From Sordaria brevicollis (lineage: Eukaryota > Ascomycota > Sordariomycetes > Sordariales > Sordariaceae), in the NCBI GenBank assembly GCA_033439795.1, contig JAUTDP010000004.1, positions 3,658,001 through 3,722,000 of the forward strand: a stretch of DNA of 64,000 nucleotides. The letters are read 5' to 3'. Shown here piece after piece: positions 31,974-42,267 of the stretch. Numbering within the stretch: the first letter of the stretch is position 1; the number at the start of each line of letters is the position of its first letter. The position numbers and the translations under genes were made by a program. Below the pieces are notes generated by a model. That model did not search any database and had not been told where the DNA came from. It worked only from the letters and a program-made list of their open reading frames with translations.

Positions 31974-34166
31974 CTATTTCTTCGCCTTCGCCTTTCTCTT
32001 GACAGAGTTAATCAAACCATCGATATCCGCATCGTCAGTCTTGATCTTCTTGTTGCTCTTCTCATTGCTCTTGTCGTAACTCCTCTCCGCGACACTAGGT
32101 CCATCCTTGCGCTTCTTCCTGCCCTCCTCAAGCAGCTTCTTCATGCCTTGGGTAGCCTTGAACTTGGGGTTGGAAGGGTCAATAGCGAACTCGTGGCTCT
32201 CAAAGACGGCCTTGAAACGAGAATCTTCGACATCCATGGCGAACTCCTCTTGAAGGCCGTCATTGGCCTCCGCACCCTTCTTGCCCTTCTTACCCTTCTT
32301 CTTGCCCTTGACCTTCTCGACCTTGGCGATCTGCTTCATGTCGAAGTGATCAAGACGAGCACCATCGCCGTTCTCATCAGCCATGAGCAGCTCCAGCTGC
32401 GCCTTCTCAGCGGCGCTGGCAGCTTCATTGGCCTCCCTCTCAGCCTTCTTCTTGAGCCTTTCCTCCTTGCGCAGCTGCGTCTTGGAAGGAGCCACAGGCT
32501 CGGCGGTGAAGAAGGGATCGTCGAAACCAAGATCCTCGCCGTCGCCACCTTGTTCGCCCTCCTCTTCTTGAGGAGCAGCGTTGGGGTCGCGGCCTTCCCT
32601 CCTGGCAAGCATCTCCTGTCTCTTCCTCTCCTTCCTCTCGCGCTCCTTGCGCTTGTACTTCTCGATCGTCGTCTCCTCCCTCTCCTCCTCGCCCTTCTTC
32701 TTGTCGCTGGCGGATAGCGCTGGCGTGAAGGTGATTTGCATCTCGCCCACGGGGGCGTCCTTCTTGGACTTTACCACGGGCTCGTCAGCGAGGCCGAGGG
32801 CGGCGCGCATCTTGCGCCTGGCAAGCTCCTTCTTGGACAAGGGCTTCTCCTCTTCCGCTTCTTCACCGGCGGCCTCCGCCTCGGCCTCGGCCTCTTCTTC
32901 CTCTTCCTCCTCGTCGTCGGAGCTGTCGCTGGCAAGGTAAGCGCGCAAGTCGTTCTCGGCAATGTCGTTGCGGCTACCGGTGAACGCCTTCTTGAGGGCT
33001 TCCTTGCGCGAGTAATCCTCAGGGTTCATGTCCCAGGTGAGCTTGACCTTGGAGTGCTGGAGGGCGTCGGTCACGAACTCGACCGGCTTGTAACCCGCGG
33101 GGACGCTGTCGCATTCGTCTCTGGGCTCGTCGTCGAAGGTGACGTCGTCGGGGATGAATCGGAGGTCGAGGAAGTTGGAAGAGGAGAGGTATTCGCTGCC
33201 GTCTGTGGCTTCGTAGATCTTGTGTGCCGTGTTCTTGTCGGAGCAGACCATCACGGCATAGTAGTAACGTAACCTGTCGAGCTGGTAGGTGCGGAGGGCG
33301 TCGCTGTCGAAGTCCTGGTCGTCGCCTTCCTCGAGGAGCTCCTTCTTGATGGCCTCGTCGTCGTCCGAGTCCTCGTCCGAGTCGCTGTCGGAATCCGAGT
33401 CGGAGTCGCTCTTCTTCTTAAAGATCTCTTGCGGGGGACCCTCGAGCTCTTCTCTTTGCATCCGCTGCTTGCCGAACTCGCTGGGGTAGATGGAGACCTT
33501 CTCGATGCGACCGCCTGGGGGCACGAAGCTGGAGAAGAGAGCGAATAGGTCGATCGACTTGATGTGGTCCCAATCAATGTTGACGATGGCAACTCTGTTT
33601 GTGATTTCACCTTCCTCCACAGCCTCCTTGTCCTTGCGCAAGCGGATACCGGGTCGTGTTTCCGCATCGGCCTCGTCTTCAACATCTGGCTTTTCATCTT
33701 CGGAATCTGAGTCGTCGGAGTCTGAGGAGTCGTCTTCGGATGAAGAGAAACCGCCACCACGGGCAGGATCGTATTTGTTGGCAGCCTCGAGTTCGCGCTG
33801 GACAATGTCGTCGTCCTCGACCTCGAAGTTGCTCTCGTCTTCCGCCTCGGCTGCCTTCTCATCCTTCTTTCCCTTCTTGCTGGGCTTCTCCTCGTCGCTT
33901 GTGTCGTCCTCGCTCTCGTCCTCGTACAGGCGTTCCAAAGCCTTCTTCTTGGTGTCTGTCTTTAGCTTACGGCCGTACCTGTCGACCTTTGCGACGGCGG
34001 TGAACTCTGCATCTTTGAGGACCTTGGAGAAACGCTTGTCGAGCTTGGTCTTCAGATTCTTTTTTGATGGGAGCTGGAATCGGGGGTCGGTTTCGAAGCT
34101 GGCGAAACGGGGGTCTTTGATCGTGGGAGCGCTATCGCGCTTCTTGGGCTTGTTGTCTTTGGGCAT
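31974..34166 (-). CDS. esf1: ESF1-type pre-rRNA processing factor
   Basis: Single exon, 730 residues, ATG at 34166. The N-terminus KDPRF.SFETDPRFQLPSKK and the block VDRYGRKLKTDTKKKALERLYEDE are characteristic of ESF1. The central part VAIVNIDWDHIKSIDLFALFSSFVPPGG..I.KVSIYPSEFG is the conserved RRM-like core, followed by YYYAVMVCSDKNTAHKIYEATDGSEYLSSSNFLDLRFIPDD. Long acidic Ser/Asp/Glu tracts separate the modules. The C-terminal NUC153 motif is DSRFKAVFESHEFAIDPSNPKFKATQGM. ESF1 acts in the nucleolus in 18S rRNA maturation and 40S assembly. The many runs of D, E and S codons produce long spurious ORFs on the opposite strand. Confidence 0.96.
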   Translation of the reverse strand: MPKDNKPKKRDSAPTIKDPRFASFETDPRFQLPSKKNLKTKLDKRFSKVLKDAEFTAVAKVDRYGRKLKTDTKKKALERLYEDESEDDTSDEEKPSKKGKKDEKAAEAEDESNFEVEDDDIVQRELEAANKYDPARGGGFSSSEDDSSDSDDSDSEDEKPDVEDEADAETRPGIRLRKDKEAVEEGEITNRVAIVNIDWDHIKSIDLFALFSSFVPPGGRIEKVSIYPSEFGKQRMQREELEGPPQEIFKKKSDSDSDSDSDSDEDSDDDEAIKKELLEEGDDQDFDSDALRTYQLDRLRYYYAVMVCSDKNTAHKIYEATDGSEYLSSSNFLDLRFIPDDVTFDDEPRDECDSVPAGYKPVEFVTDALQHSKVKLTWDMNPEDYSRKEALKKAFTGSRNDIAENDLRAYLASDSSDDEEEEEEEAEAEAEAAGEEAEEEKPLSKKELARRKMRAALGLADEPVVKSKKDAPVGEMQITFTPALSASDKKKGEEEREETTIEKYKRKERERKERKRQEMLARREGRDPNAAPQEEEGEQGGDGEDLGFDDPFFTAEPVAPSKTQLRKEERLKKKAEREANEAASAAEKAQLELLMADENGDGARLDHFDMKQIAKVEKVKGKKKGKKGKKGAEANDGLQEEFAMDVEDSRFKAVFESHEFAIDPSNPKFKATQGMKKLLEEGRKKRKDGPSVAERSYDKSNEKSNKKIKTDDADIDGLINSVKRKAKAKK

Positions 34167-34777
34167 GGTGGTGGATGTGTGGAGTTGGTGGTTTTGATGC
34201 GATCCAGAATTACAGCAAGGAGATTCTCCAAATTCGACATGTGCACAGCAACGCAGAAGGCCCGAGAAATTTTTAGTGGAGCATTTTGAATTCTGCCAAA
34301 AGCGGTGTGCACCGAGATGTCAGCGTGCCCCACCGAGGACGCCAAGCTATGAGCTAAAGCAGATCAATCCACTTCCCCGCATTGGTGGCATGCAGCCAAA
34401 GCCCGCTAAAACTCCGCCCAAAGTTCACTGACGCCAACTGCGTCGAAATGTTCAAACCTCCAAAACTCCAAAACGCCTTCATCCAGAAATATCGACAATG
34501 TCCTCGTCCATCCGTCCAAGCGCTCAAGTCCGGGTATCAAGTTGGTTTCTTCCGTCGGTCAACGTATAGCAAGTCCGCCTTCTCGTCCCTCCGCTGCCCT
34601 CCATCCGATAACCGGAGAGCTCTCATCCAATGTCAGCGCCATTGGGCCATTTCATCCCGTCCGTTGTCGTCGGTCTTCGAACCTACATCATTACTCCCAT
34701 CAGAAAAGAGAACACCTCAAGAGTAACGAGCTCTAAATGCTGAACACGTACCGGGAATACTCGGGATCATGGGTCCT
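34167..34777. other. intergenic
   Basis: Upstream region of ESF1. Plus-strand open frames at 34382-34736 are short, change frame and match no family that I recognise. Confidence 0.45.
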
Positions 34778-34927
34778 TTAGCTGCTCCAATGCCACATCG
34801 TTGCGCCCAACGCGAGAACCCCGACCAGCATCAAGAGGACCACAAGCATCGCGCCAGCACTGTTCTCGGCCTTGACATCCTCATCATTATCTGAGGGAAT
34901 GAGTCGTGAGTAGCTGTCGAGATTCAT
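34778..34927 (-). CDS. 49-residue single-pass membrane protein (hypothetical)
   Basis: A small ORF of 49 codons plus stop. Its layout is that of a tail-anchored microprotein: a short polar N-terminus (MNLDSYSRLIPSDNDEDVK), then an uninterrupted hydrophobic segment (residues ~26-44, MLVVLLMLVGVLALGATMW) and a short tail HWSS. Hydropathy, acidic juxtamembrane residues and GC-rich codon ends favour a real gene over chance, but no homolog is known to me. It lies just outside the IFI-like cluster. Confidence 0.45.
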   Translation of the reverse strand: MNLDSYSRLIPSDNDEDVKAENSAGAMLVVLLMLVGVLALGATMWHWSS

Positions 34928-35898
34928 CGTTGGATCTGTTAGTCGATATGGAGGACCGCGTTGGCTTTGATGTCCAAAGATTGGATATATAACAATGTGT
35001 CCGTAACGATTCGGACGATTTCTGGAGGTGAGATGAGGGAGATTGAATGGTAAGGCGCAAAGATGAAGAGCGTCTGACGAGACTTATAATCGTTCTCTCA
35101 TCCCTACCGGAGAAACAATGGGTTGCCATTCGTTACTCTACCCACCATTCCATTCCACAACCTCCGGACTGAGTCAGCTGTTCTCTTTGTTTGGGCTGAA
35201 CCAGGAAACAGATCCTTGGCTGGTCAGGCGGGGTTACCCAGGCGAGCGAAAGTCAGCAAGGCGAGGCGTAAGGCGTCAAATAGTGTGAAGGGCTTCTCGA
35301 CAGCTGAAGCAAAGCCCATCCCTGGGAATGGAATATCGTCTATCCTCTCGGTGTCACCTACTCCGGGAAGTATACCCTGCTTCTTGAATGCCCTCGATCA
35401 GATTCCGATGATATATCTTGGCATTTTCCAAAGGAGGCGTCAACATCCCTGCATCACACGAGACACTCGGACACCCAACACGCCTCACTCCGTCGACCGA
35501 GCCCATCACGGAGTCCGGAGTTGGGCGTTTGTACAAAGTCCTTGCCCGGTTGTTTGCCATGGAGGATCAACGACATCCGAAACATATACCAATCAAGGCC
35601 CGGCTGTCCCGACGTTCCTTCCCTCCCGGCCGACTTCCCACGAGTGGCTTGGTGCATAGTTCGTCAAATACTCTCGGATACAGGAGCTGCCAGAGGATAG
35701 CTGCTCACTGCGTTTGCACACAATTGCAGGCGCCAGTATTTCCAATCGGAACACTGAGGATTCTTCTCTTGATAGGGTTCGTTCGCGGCACTTTCTAACG
35801 GCATAGCTCCTTGCGATAGTTCGAGACAGTGACTACTATTTTCGGAGTCTAGAGCTCGTTATCGGAATAGGCCAATCCATCCGACTTGGGTAGAGAGT
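34928..35898. other. intergenic
   Basis: No supported gene. Overlapping ORFs on both strands at 35123-35798 have no motif and were not accepted. Confidence 0.45.
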
Positions 35899-37054
35899 TC
35901 ACAATGCTCTTACAGCCAGCACAGGCGCCTCGCCGTTGAAATTCTCCTCCACCCAATCGCGTATAAAATCCGCAGCACCAGCAACCATGGCCGTAGGCCC
36001 AGCTGCTCGCAGGGCGGCATCGAGAGCAACCACTCCATAGCCTCCCGCACCAGCGCTTTGAAGAAATGCAAAGACGCTCCCGGGACTGACATTGCCGATC
36101 ATAGAGTGAACTGCTGCTGCAATTGACTCTGATAATGCGGGTGTGAGGAGTGTCAGCGTCGTGATATACTGTCATGGATTGCACAAGAGAATTATCTTAC
36201 AAGCAGCAACTCCCTCAGAAGTAAACCCGAAGGCGTCTAAGACGGGCTTATAGATCGATCCAGGATACGCGACCAAGACGATCAGACCTGCGACTCCCAG
36301 AATGATAAGGATAATGGCGGTAGGGTTCTCTGCCGCCCATTTCTGAGCCTTCTCGAACTCGATTCTCGCATTCTGCGCAAACTCTGTTCCCTTATCAACA
36401 AGCATAGGGACGATGGTCGTGGCCCAGTCGGAGAGGGTTATCGGGATATAGCCGCATGTTCTTCGTCAGACACCAGGGACAGACACCTGAGGATGTTGCC
36501 TCAGACGCATAGCGGCTTAAGGATACTCTACCAGTTCAACCGTCTCGCCATCATTACCCCAGACCACCTGGGAGTTCTCTGGGGTGGCATTTGAAGTCAG
36601 GTGAATCGAAACCTGGACAGCAAATTCCGTCAAGGGAGAGTCTTTGAACGTGGCTAGAGCGTAAGGGGCCATCTATTACATGCTCAGCATGCTTCTTCGC
36701 ATTGTTAAGGATATCTGCGAGCGTCTCAGCAGCGATAGGAAGGTTTTGGTCGATCCAATTTCCAGCATTTTTCGAGAACTGAATCGAATGGAACGGTGGT
36801 TAGCTTGAACATTGGGCCAAGAGACGTCTGATTTGAGACCACTGGCCCTACCTGCTCTGCGTGTTTCTTCACATCGCCGGCTAGGTTGCTCACGGCCGCT
36901 CCAGCCTGCGGGAGGAAGTCTTGTGCCCACTGCGACGCATCCTGGGAGGAATCAACTGTCAGTCAAATCTCATCGCGCGCGGTGGGATGATGAGAAATCT
37001 TACCTTCGCGACGTCCTGACCGAGGATATCTCCTAGGACATCCCAAGGCGCCAT
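35899..37054 (-). pseudogene. decayed IFI6/IFI27-like gene (paralog 1)
   Basis: Exons can be read at 37054-37004, 36941-36852, 36778-36680, 36672-36527, 36460-36201 and 36128-35899, with good donors and branch sites. Order: a helical N-terminus (MAPWDVLGDILGQD, DVKKHAEQ, NNAKKHAEH), a small domain (TFKDSPLTEFAVQVSIHLTS), then LSDWATTIVPML and KWAAENPTAIILIILGVAGLIVLVAYP with a membrane helix. It ends with the IFI-like core SIAAAVHSMIGNVSPGSVFAFLQSAGAGGYG. Two faults break it: seven bases (36673-36679) between exons 3 and 4 shift the frame, and canonical splicing of the last intron (36129-36200) creates TAG at the junction, where intact paralogs have a glycine codon. Closest in architecture to the gene at 44229. 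Partial products or non-canonical splicing remain possible. Confidence 0.65.
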
Positions 37055-38034
37055 GCCGTTGTCTTGTCTGCGCGCCGACTGAGATGACGGATGGATGCTG
37101 ATGGTGACGTCTGTATCAAGTGAAGAAGTCAGAATGTCAGGCTATGTTGTAGTGGATACGCAACTATCTGATATGCGCCAACCCTTCCAGCGGCCCGACG
37201 GGAGCGGCTATTGACTGGACGGCTAACCCGGTTGGGCGGGGATGGAAGGATGAGTTGGCGATAGCCCGCGTTTTGGCGGCATTGACCAAACAGTGGGTGA
37301 CAACCACTTTTTTCCTTCCAGAAATTTTGTTTGTTGCTGTTCGCCCTTGGCGGGAAGCTTTTGTGCCAGGGTGTAGTATCCTTCGGATTTTCAGCCTGGG
37401 CAAGTCGGCGAATGCTGAGAAGCCCAACCGACACTCGATAATAACTTTCCAGAAACGCCTGTTGGGTTCTTGAATTTAGGGAGGGTAGGGAATGAAGTCT
37501 TGGAGGTATCGTACTTTTTCTTATTGCGCGCAAATTATTCATCTTTCTCTCACGGTGTATCGCCATTCGACATTTCTTTCAACCCTATTGGGACGCATCG
37601 AACTGCTGTGTACAGACTCACTTGAGTTGTGCCGCAACATTCAGCCTCCGTCTCATGTGTATCCATCACTGACAGTAGACGTGAGGCGTCTTCCAGTGTT
37701 GTCACTCTCAGTGTTTGTCTCGTCATATTCATGGAGATTTCTGGAGGCCGAGGGAAGCTCACGCTCGGGAACTTACGTATACCCAGCTCCGTACCCGATT
37801 ACGTTGTTTGGTGATTACATCGACGATTTTCGTCGTTTGCGCATCTGGCTCTATGACGACACGGGGCCTACAATACGCGTGCTCGCGGCGAGTATATTAT
37901 CACCTCTGAAGGTCAAAGTTTTGCTACCTCTATCCAACAACATCGTCTTCAATTACCAGCTTCGTGTCTTTCTTCCTAGCGTTTTACCTCACTGCATCTA
38001 CACCTGAAAGGTTCGCACGGGTTGACAAGAAGCT
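37055..38034. other. intergenic
   Basis: About 1 kb. A 171-codon ORF at 37492-38007 has no motif, irregular composition and unusual codons, and is not accepted. Confidence 0.45.
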
Positions 38035-38041
38035 TATATAT
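38035..38041 (+). promoter_or_regulatory. possible TATA box of paralog 2
   Basis: TATATAT lies 61 bp upstream of ATG 38102. Confidence 0.35.
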
Positions 38042-38101
38042 CTAGCTCAGAGTTGAAGCTGACCATTTTAGCCAAGGGTATAGCACATCAGGCACTTCAA
38101 G

Positions 38102-38354
38102 ATGTTCAGTGCCATTCTATCTTTTCTGGGATGGGCTGCCGCCGGCGTCAAGGCCGGTGAGTGCTTTTTCTGATGGAAAGTCATGACAGCGAGAGAGTAC
38201 TGACACTGTCGTTCTGCCGTCCATAGGATCTCTTGCGGCCTGCCTTCACTCCTTGATTGGGAACGTTATGTCTGGAAGCTGGTTTGCTATCCTCCAAAGT
38301 GTTGGGGCAACGGGTGCTGGCTTTGGCACATTCCTTGCAAGGATGCTGGCTTAG
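38102..38354 (+). CDS. minimal IFI6/IFI27-like protein (paralog 2)
   Basis: Two exons, 38102-38156 and 38227-38354, with a 70-bp intron (GTGAGT donor, CATAG acceptor), give only 60 residues. Residues 1-18 are a hydrophobic start (FSAILSFLGWAAAGVKAG), followed by the family core SLAACLHSLIGNVMSGSWFAILQSVGATGAGFG and the end LARMLA. The intron splits a glycine codon just before the core Ser, exactly as in the larger paralogs. So this is the second half of the IFI-like domain, with the first membrane half replaced by a short hydrophobic leader. Human IFI6/IFI27 share the AGS.AA..QS and (P/A)AG..FA.LQS.GA.G pattern. Tail-to-tail with the HET gene, 169 bp apart. Confidence 0.7.
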
Positions 38355-38523
38355 GCACCAGTGCTAAAGAGACAGTAATGATCCTCGCTTTGTTCTACTC
38401 AAAGGCTCATAAGGACTGTCACTACTACAAAGGCGTTATAAGGAACTTGAAAGATTAAATAATGCTGAAATGTCTCAACCTCATGCTCAATTACGTATCT
38501 GAGGCTACCAATCCCCTTGTCGC

Positions 38524-40788
38524 CTACATGATTCGGAGGTCACAAGCCTTCTCGCCGAATTCTGCGCCATCGACGTTTCCCTTCTTCATACGAGCCGGAA
38601 TGACAGTAGGGGCGATATGAACGCAACGAATCGACATAGTCGTCTCCGTAGGCGTCGTTGGCTCAGTCATCTCACTGACGTTGGAATCATCAACTTTCCG
38701 CAACGTCATCAGCACCGCCGAGCCCCTTACCCGGCATACCAAATCTCCTGGGCGCGTAACCCGCGAGCCCATGCCTACGAGGCCCGATTCCGTACGGTAT
38801 ACAACACGGCACATGGATGGCCAGGTCATGCACTCGAGGAACCCTGCGGCAGTGGCGCCTTCACCACGCCTCCGAAGCTCAGCTTGTGCATCAGCCGGCA
38901 GGCTGTCGAAGACAGAGCGATCAGGTAGAAAGCTGGATTTGTCGACCCCATCTGTGTTATCGCAACCGGCTTCAGCTAACGCGCCGCGAAGAAGCTCGTG
39001 ATACTCGAGCACGTAGGTAGCAAACGACTTTTGGTGTTCCTCCAGGGTCTGGTTTGATCCTACCGTGCTGACCGGGTCGTTCTTCTCCCTCGTGCCGAGC
39101 GGGAGGGCGAGTGACAGTGATTCCAGTACGGCCAGTGCGTCTTCTTGTTTGGCAGGGCGGACTAGTTCCCATACACGATCGAGCCAAAATGGGTTTTGCT
39201 TTGTCCGCTCTCGCGCCAAGTGGGTGATTGGGAAGTCTGTAGTCTCCATGCGCCGGGACACGGCAGTGATCTTATCAATCACCCAGCCTCGGACGAGGAG
39301 ATGTGGAAGCGATGTTCCGTCCTCACAGTCAACTCCGCCCTCGATCTCGATACTGTCGTCTTCCGTCGCGGCTGCGGCTATTGGGTAGTCGACGGGTGTG
39401 GTGCGGTTGATGCTGTGCCAGTCAGGAACCCAGGAGGGCATCCTTGCATCTTGTTCCGGGTCCCACTCGCACTCTTCAACGGAAGGGTCATCCTCATGGT
39501 CGACGAGACTGACGACGTAGAGGTTCTTCGTCTTCCGGATCATGTTGATGGCTAGTCTCGTGTATATCACACCGCGGGTACGGGTATAGTCGGGGTGGAT
39601 GACAAGCTCGCCATTCAGGACAGCCCTCGGATGACCGAGCAGACTGAATATGCGATCCCTTGGGTCAGTTACGCGCAGGATGCGCGTCCAGTGCAGGCCA
39701 GTCAGAAAATCGCAGTCGGGTACGCCGTTCTCATCGGTGGACCATACCAACAGAATGTGGTGAACGACCCACGACACAAGGCCGAGGTGTGTTACCAGCG
39801 AGGCACTGCTGTAGTCCAGAACTTCGACAAAGCGGCCCATCAGCGGCCATTTCAGAATGCTGATCTCCAATCCTTGGCCCTCGTTGTCGATACCATTACT
39901 TTCATTGACACTCTTCCCTTTATGGACAGGCTTCAAAGCCGTGGTCAACAGCGCCTCGCGGGCAAGCCCAAGTTCCTGCACGATCCAGGCGCGGTGAAAG
40001 TATTCAACTTCAAAGAAGCGCTTGACAGTGTCCCATTTGCGCGCTTGTTCCCTAAACCGGCGCCGGTCGTCCTCGGATAAGTGAGCGAGATCCTCGGTGG
40101 GGTCAGCGTTGAAATCGTGATGGAGGAGAAGGACGCGCGCCTCGTTGATTCCAACCTGCGGGTCCTCCATGAACTCCTTGATGAATGCGATGGCATCTTG
40201 CTTGTGCCGACGACCCTCTTCACCTTCCTCCCAACCGAGCCAAGAAAGGACACGCTGCGCGCCGGCATAGATGAGCGACATGAGTTCGACTTGTGAAACA
40301 CGCTCTTTCATGTCCTCTTGGTTGATGCATACGGCGTCGGCCCACAGCCGTCGCACTCGTGAGTGTCTGTTCACCGGTACTATGCCCGCATCTGATTCCT
40401 CGTCGATGCTCCCGGCGGCTACTGGTCGGTGTCGAAAAGCCGTCAGTGCCCCGTGCAAGTTCTCTGTCACAGAGAGTGCCACTCCGTCTATAGTGATGTT
40501 GCGCCGCTTTGTCGCATCTCCCCAGACGTAAGATATGGCCTCGTATGGCTCTGCATCGATTGCCTGGGGGACCAGCCGTCCGACTATCTCGTCTGAGTAT
40601 TCGCCGGGTTCGAGTTCGAAGACTCGGATGAACTTGGGTGGAAGAGGACGGTAGAAATGGGGGAAGGGACGGTTGCTCGCGCTCTTCGTTCCAATCCAGG
40701 GCAGGAGTGTTAGGAAGCGGTGCCAGAGTGAAGAGATATATCGAAGGAAGGCCTTAATGGCATCGGACAAAATAGTTACGGACTCCAT
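38524..40788 (-). CDS. HET-domain protein
   Basis: Single exon, 754 residues. Residues 8-33 form a hydrophobic/amphipathic helix (AFLRYISSLWHRFLTLLPWIG). The HET domain spans about 84-290 with its three blocks: PYEAISYVWGDA, RLWADAVCINQEDMKERVSQVELMSLIYAGAQRVLSWLG and FFEVEYFHRAWIVQELGLA. The C-terminal part has RVTDPRDRIFSLLG, HPDYTRT and PSWVPDW, which are the usual downstream signatures of fungal HET proteins. HET domains execute heterokaryon incompatibility and other non-self-triggered cell death in ascomycetes. No NACHT, WD40 or ankyrin partner domain is fused to it. Its place inside a group of IFI-like genes suggests, but does not prove, a functional link. Confidence 0.92.
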   Translation of the reverse strand: MESVTILSDAIKAFLRYISSLWHRFLTLLPWIGTKSASNRPFPHFYRPLPPKFIRVFELEPGEYSDEIVGRLVPQAIDAEPYEAISYVWGDATKRRNITIDGVALSVTENLHGALTAFRHRPVAAGSIDEESDAGIVPVNRHSRVRRLWADAVCINQEDMKERVSQVELMSLIYAGAQRVLSWLGWEEGEEGRRHKQDAIAFIKEFMEDPQVGINEARVLLLHHDFNADPTEDLAHLSEDDRRRFREQARKWDTVKRFFEVEYFHRAWIVQELGLAREALLTTALKPVHKGKSVNESNGIDNEGQGLEISILKWPLMGRFVEVLDYSSASLVTHLGLVSWVVHHILLVWSTDENGVPDCDFLTGLHWTRILRVTDPRDRIFSLLGHPRAVLNGELVIHPDYTRTRGVIYTRLAINMIRKTKNLYVVSLVDHEDDPSVEECEWDPEQDARMPSWVPDWHSINRTTPVDYPIAAAATEDDSIEIEGGVDCEDGTSLPHLLVRGWVIDKITAVSRRMETTDFPITHLARERTKQNPFWLDRVWELVRPAKQEDALAVLESLSLALPLGTREKNDPVSTVGSNQTLEEHQKSFATYVLEYHELLRGALAEAGCDNTDGVDKSSFLPDRSVFDSLPADAQAELRRRGEGATAAGFLECMTWPSMCRVVYRTESGLVGMGSRVTRPGDLVCRVRGSAVLMTLRKVDDSNVSEMTEPTTPTETTMSIRCVHIAPTVIPARMKKGNVDGAEFGEKACDLRIM

Positions 40789-42267
40789 GAGATGCCGAAA
40801 GACTGAACAACTCCAAAACTCAAAGCATACATTCCTCTTCGATATGTACTAACGGGGCAGCTGCTCTTATTTTACAGAAAGCAGGGTCTGGAACACTCTG
40901 TCTTGTGCAACCCATTCTTCGTGGGTTCAGCTTGAAACACTTGGGTGGCTGCATTGGAGATCCTCCCAGTCTCCCTATGAGCTATGAAGCACAACTGGTT
41001 TGTCAGTGATTGTGGGTGTGTGCGGTGATGAATGTCGGTGTTTTCTCGCCACACGGCACCCTCTCTCGATGGTGTTTCGCCAGTTCCAACCATCCACGAT
41101 TGGAAGAACATTATCATTCGGCCTCAGCAACGTAGTCCGAAAGCTCACAGAACAGGTTACCCTGATAGGACACGATAAGTACGGATGCAACAACCCAATC
41201 CGGAACATTCCAATCCTATTGAGATGGTTCCAGCCCTTCTATCTAGCACTCTCTCATTATCGGAGAAGGGACGCGGATTCAGACGGTTGGGCGAGCTCAC
41301 GCGGAGATATATCTCCTGTCCTTGATAAAGACGCCTTCACGCTGGTACGTGAACGTTACACGAAGCAATGAGGCGTAAAAGCAGTGTCAGCAAGATTGAC
41401 AGGCCTAAAGTCGGAGATGGCAGGATGCCTGGTCTTGTGATCTGACAGATCTGACAGGCACAATGCTGGGAGCTTTTGATATTGCTATACACCAGGAGTA
41501 CCAGGGTATCGTCACTATCGTGTACCCGGATCTATCCCAAACCTCTTGCTCCTTCCTATACGAAGACACTCGGTGGTAAATTTCCATCCACTAGGTAGGA
41601 TACGCATCATACCACCCCAAGAGCTTCAACTCCGTTGAGGGTACCTTCTCGTACTTATTCTTTGGTCCGCCAAACGTCCTGGTCTTGCCGTGGCCCTGAT
41701 CAGCTGCATTCGCAGCGTCCGATCAATGCAATATGCTTCGATCAGGTATATACAGCCAATCAAAGGCTTGGCGATGCCAGCCATTGAGGAGGGACCTTGG
41801 AGTACCACTACAGCCTTGCTAAATGGTTGCCCCTGACCACCTCTAATGAATTATTTTGACAAGAGAGGGTATGAGCAACTTTGCGGTGGAGCGGGTATGG
41901 CACCCATCTCGACTGATCTTGCACCATTATCACGGAAACCTCGAAGCAGCCGGACAGAATGCCACAGAAGCGGGGCTTAATGGTGGGCAGATAAACTTTA
42001 TAGTTGGGCGTATCGATCTATTGTCCATTCTGTGTGGCTTTTTCAGCTGAAGGAGGCCTCTCTTTGGTTGGTCAAATTAGTCATGTTCTAGATTCGGGAT
42101 ATTTTAGGCCTCGGTCAGCATCCATTCTGTCTCTTCCCCGAACCACCAATCGACCATCCTTCTCGACATCTGAATCGCTCGGCCGAAATACGTACTCTCT
42201 CAAGTTCACGAATCCTCAGATATCGCCACATCGTAGCCTTGTCCAAACCCGTTTCAAATCCGCGGCA
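40789..42267. other. intergenic
   Basis: About 1.5 kb with the divergent promoters of the HET and methyltransferase genes. Short ORFs (for example 41000-41371) show no family features. Confidence 0.5.

Noticed and set aside
31938..34197. Long ORFs antisense to ESF1
   Set aside because: They are mirror images of acidic Asp/Glu/Ser codon runs in ESF1 and have no features of their own.
34382..34736. Possible small gene upstream of ESF1 on the plus strand
   Set aside because: Plausible peptide text appears in two frames but no intron joins them and no family is recognised.
37492..38007. 171-codon plus-strand ORF next to paralog 2
   Set aside because: Codon use unlike neighbours, no motifs, and it runs up to the TATA region of the downstream gene.
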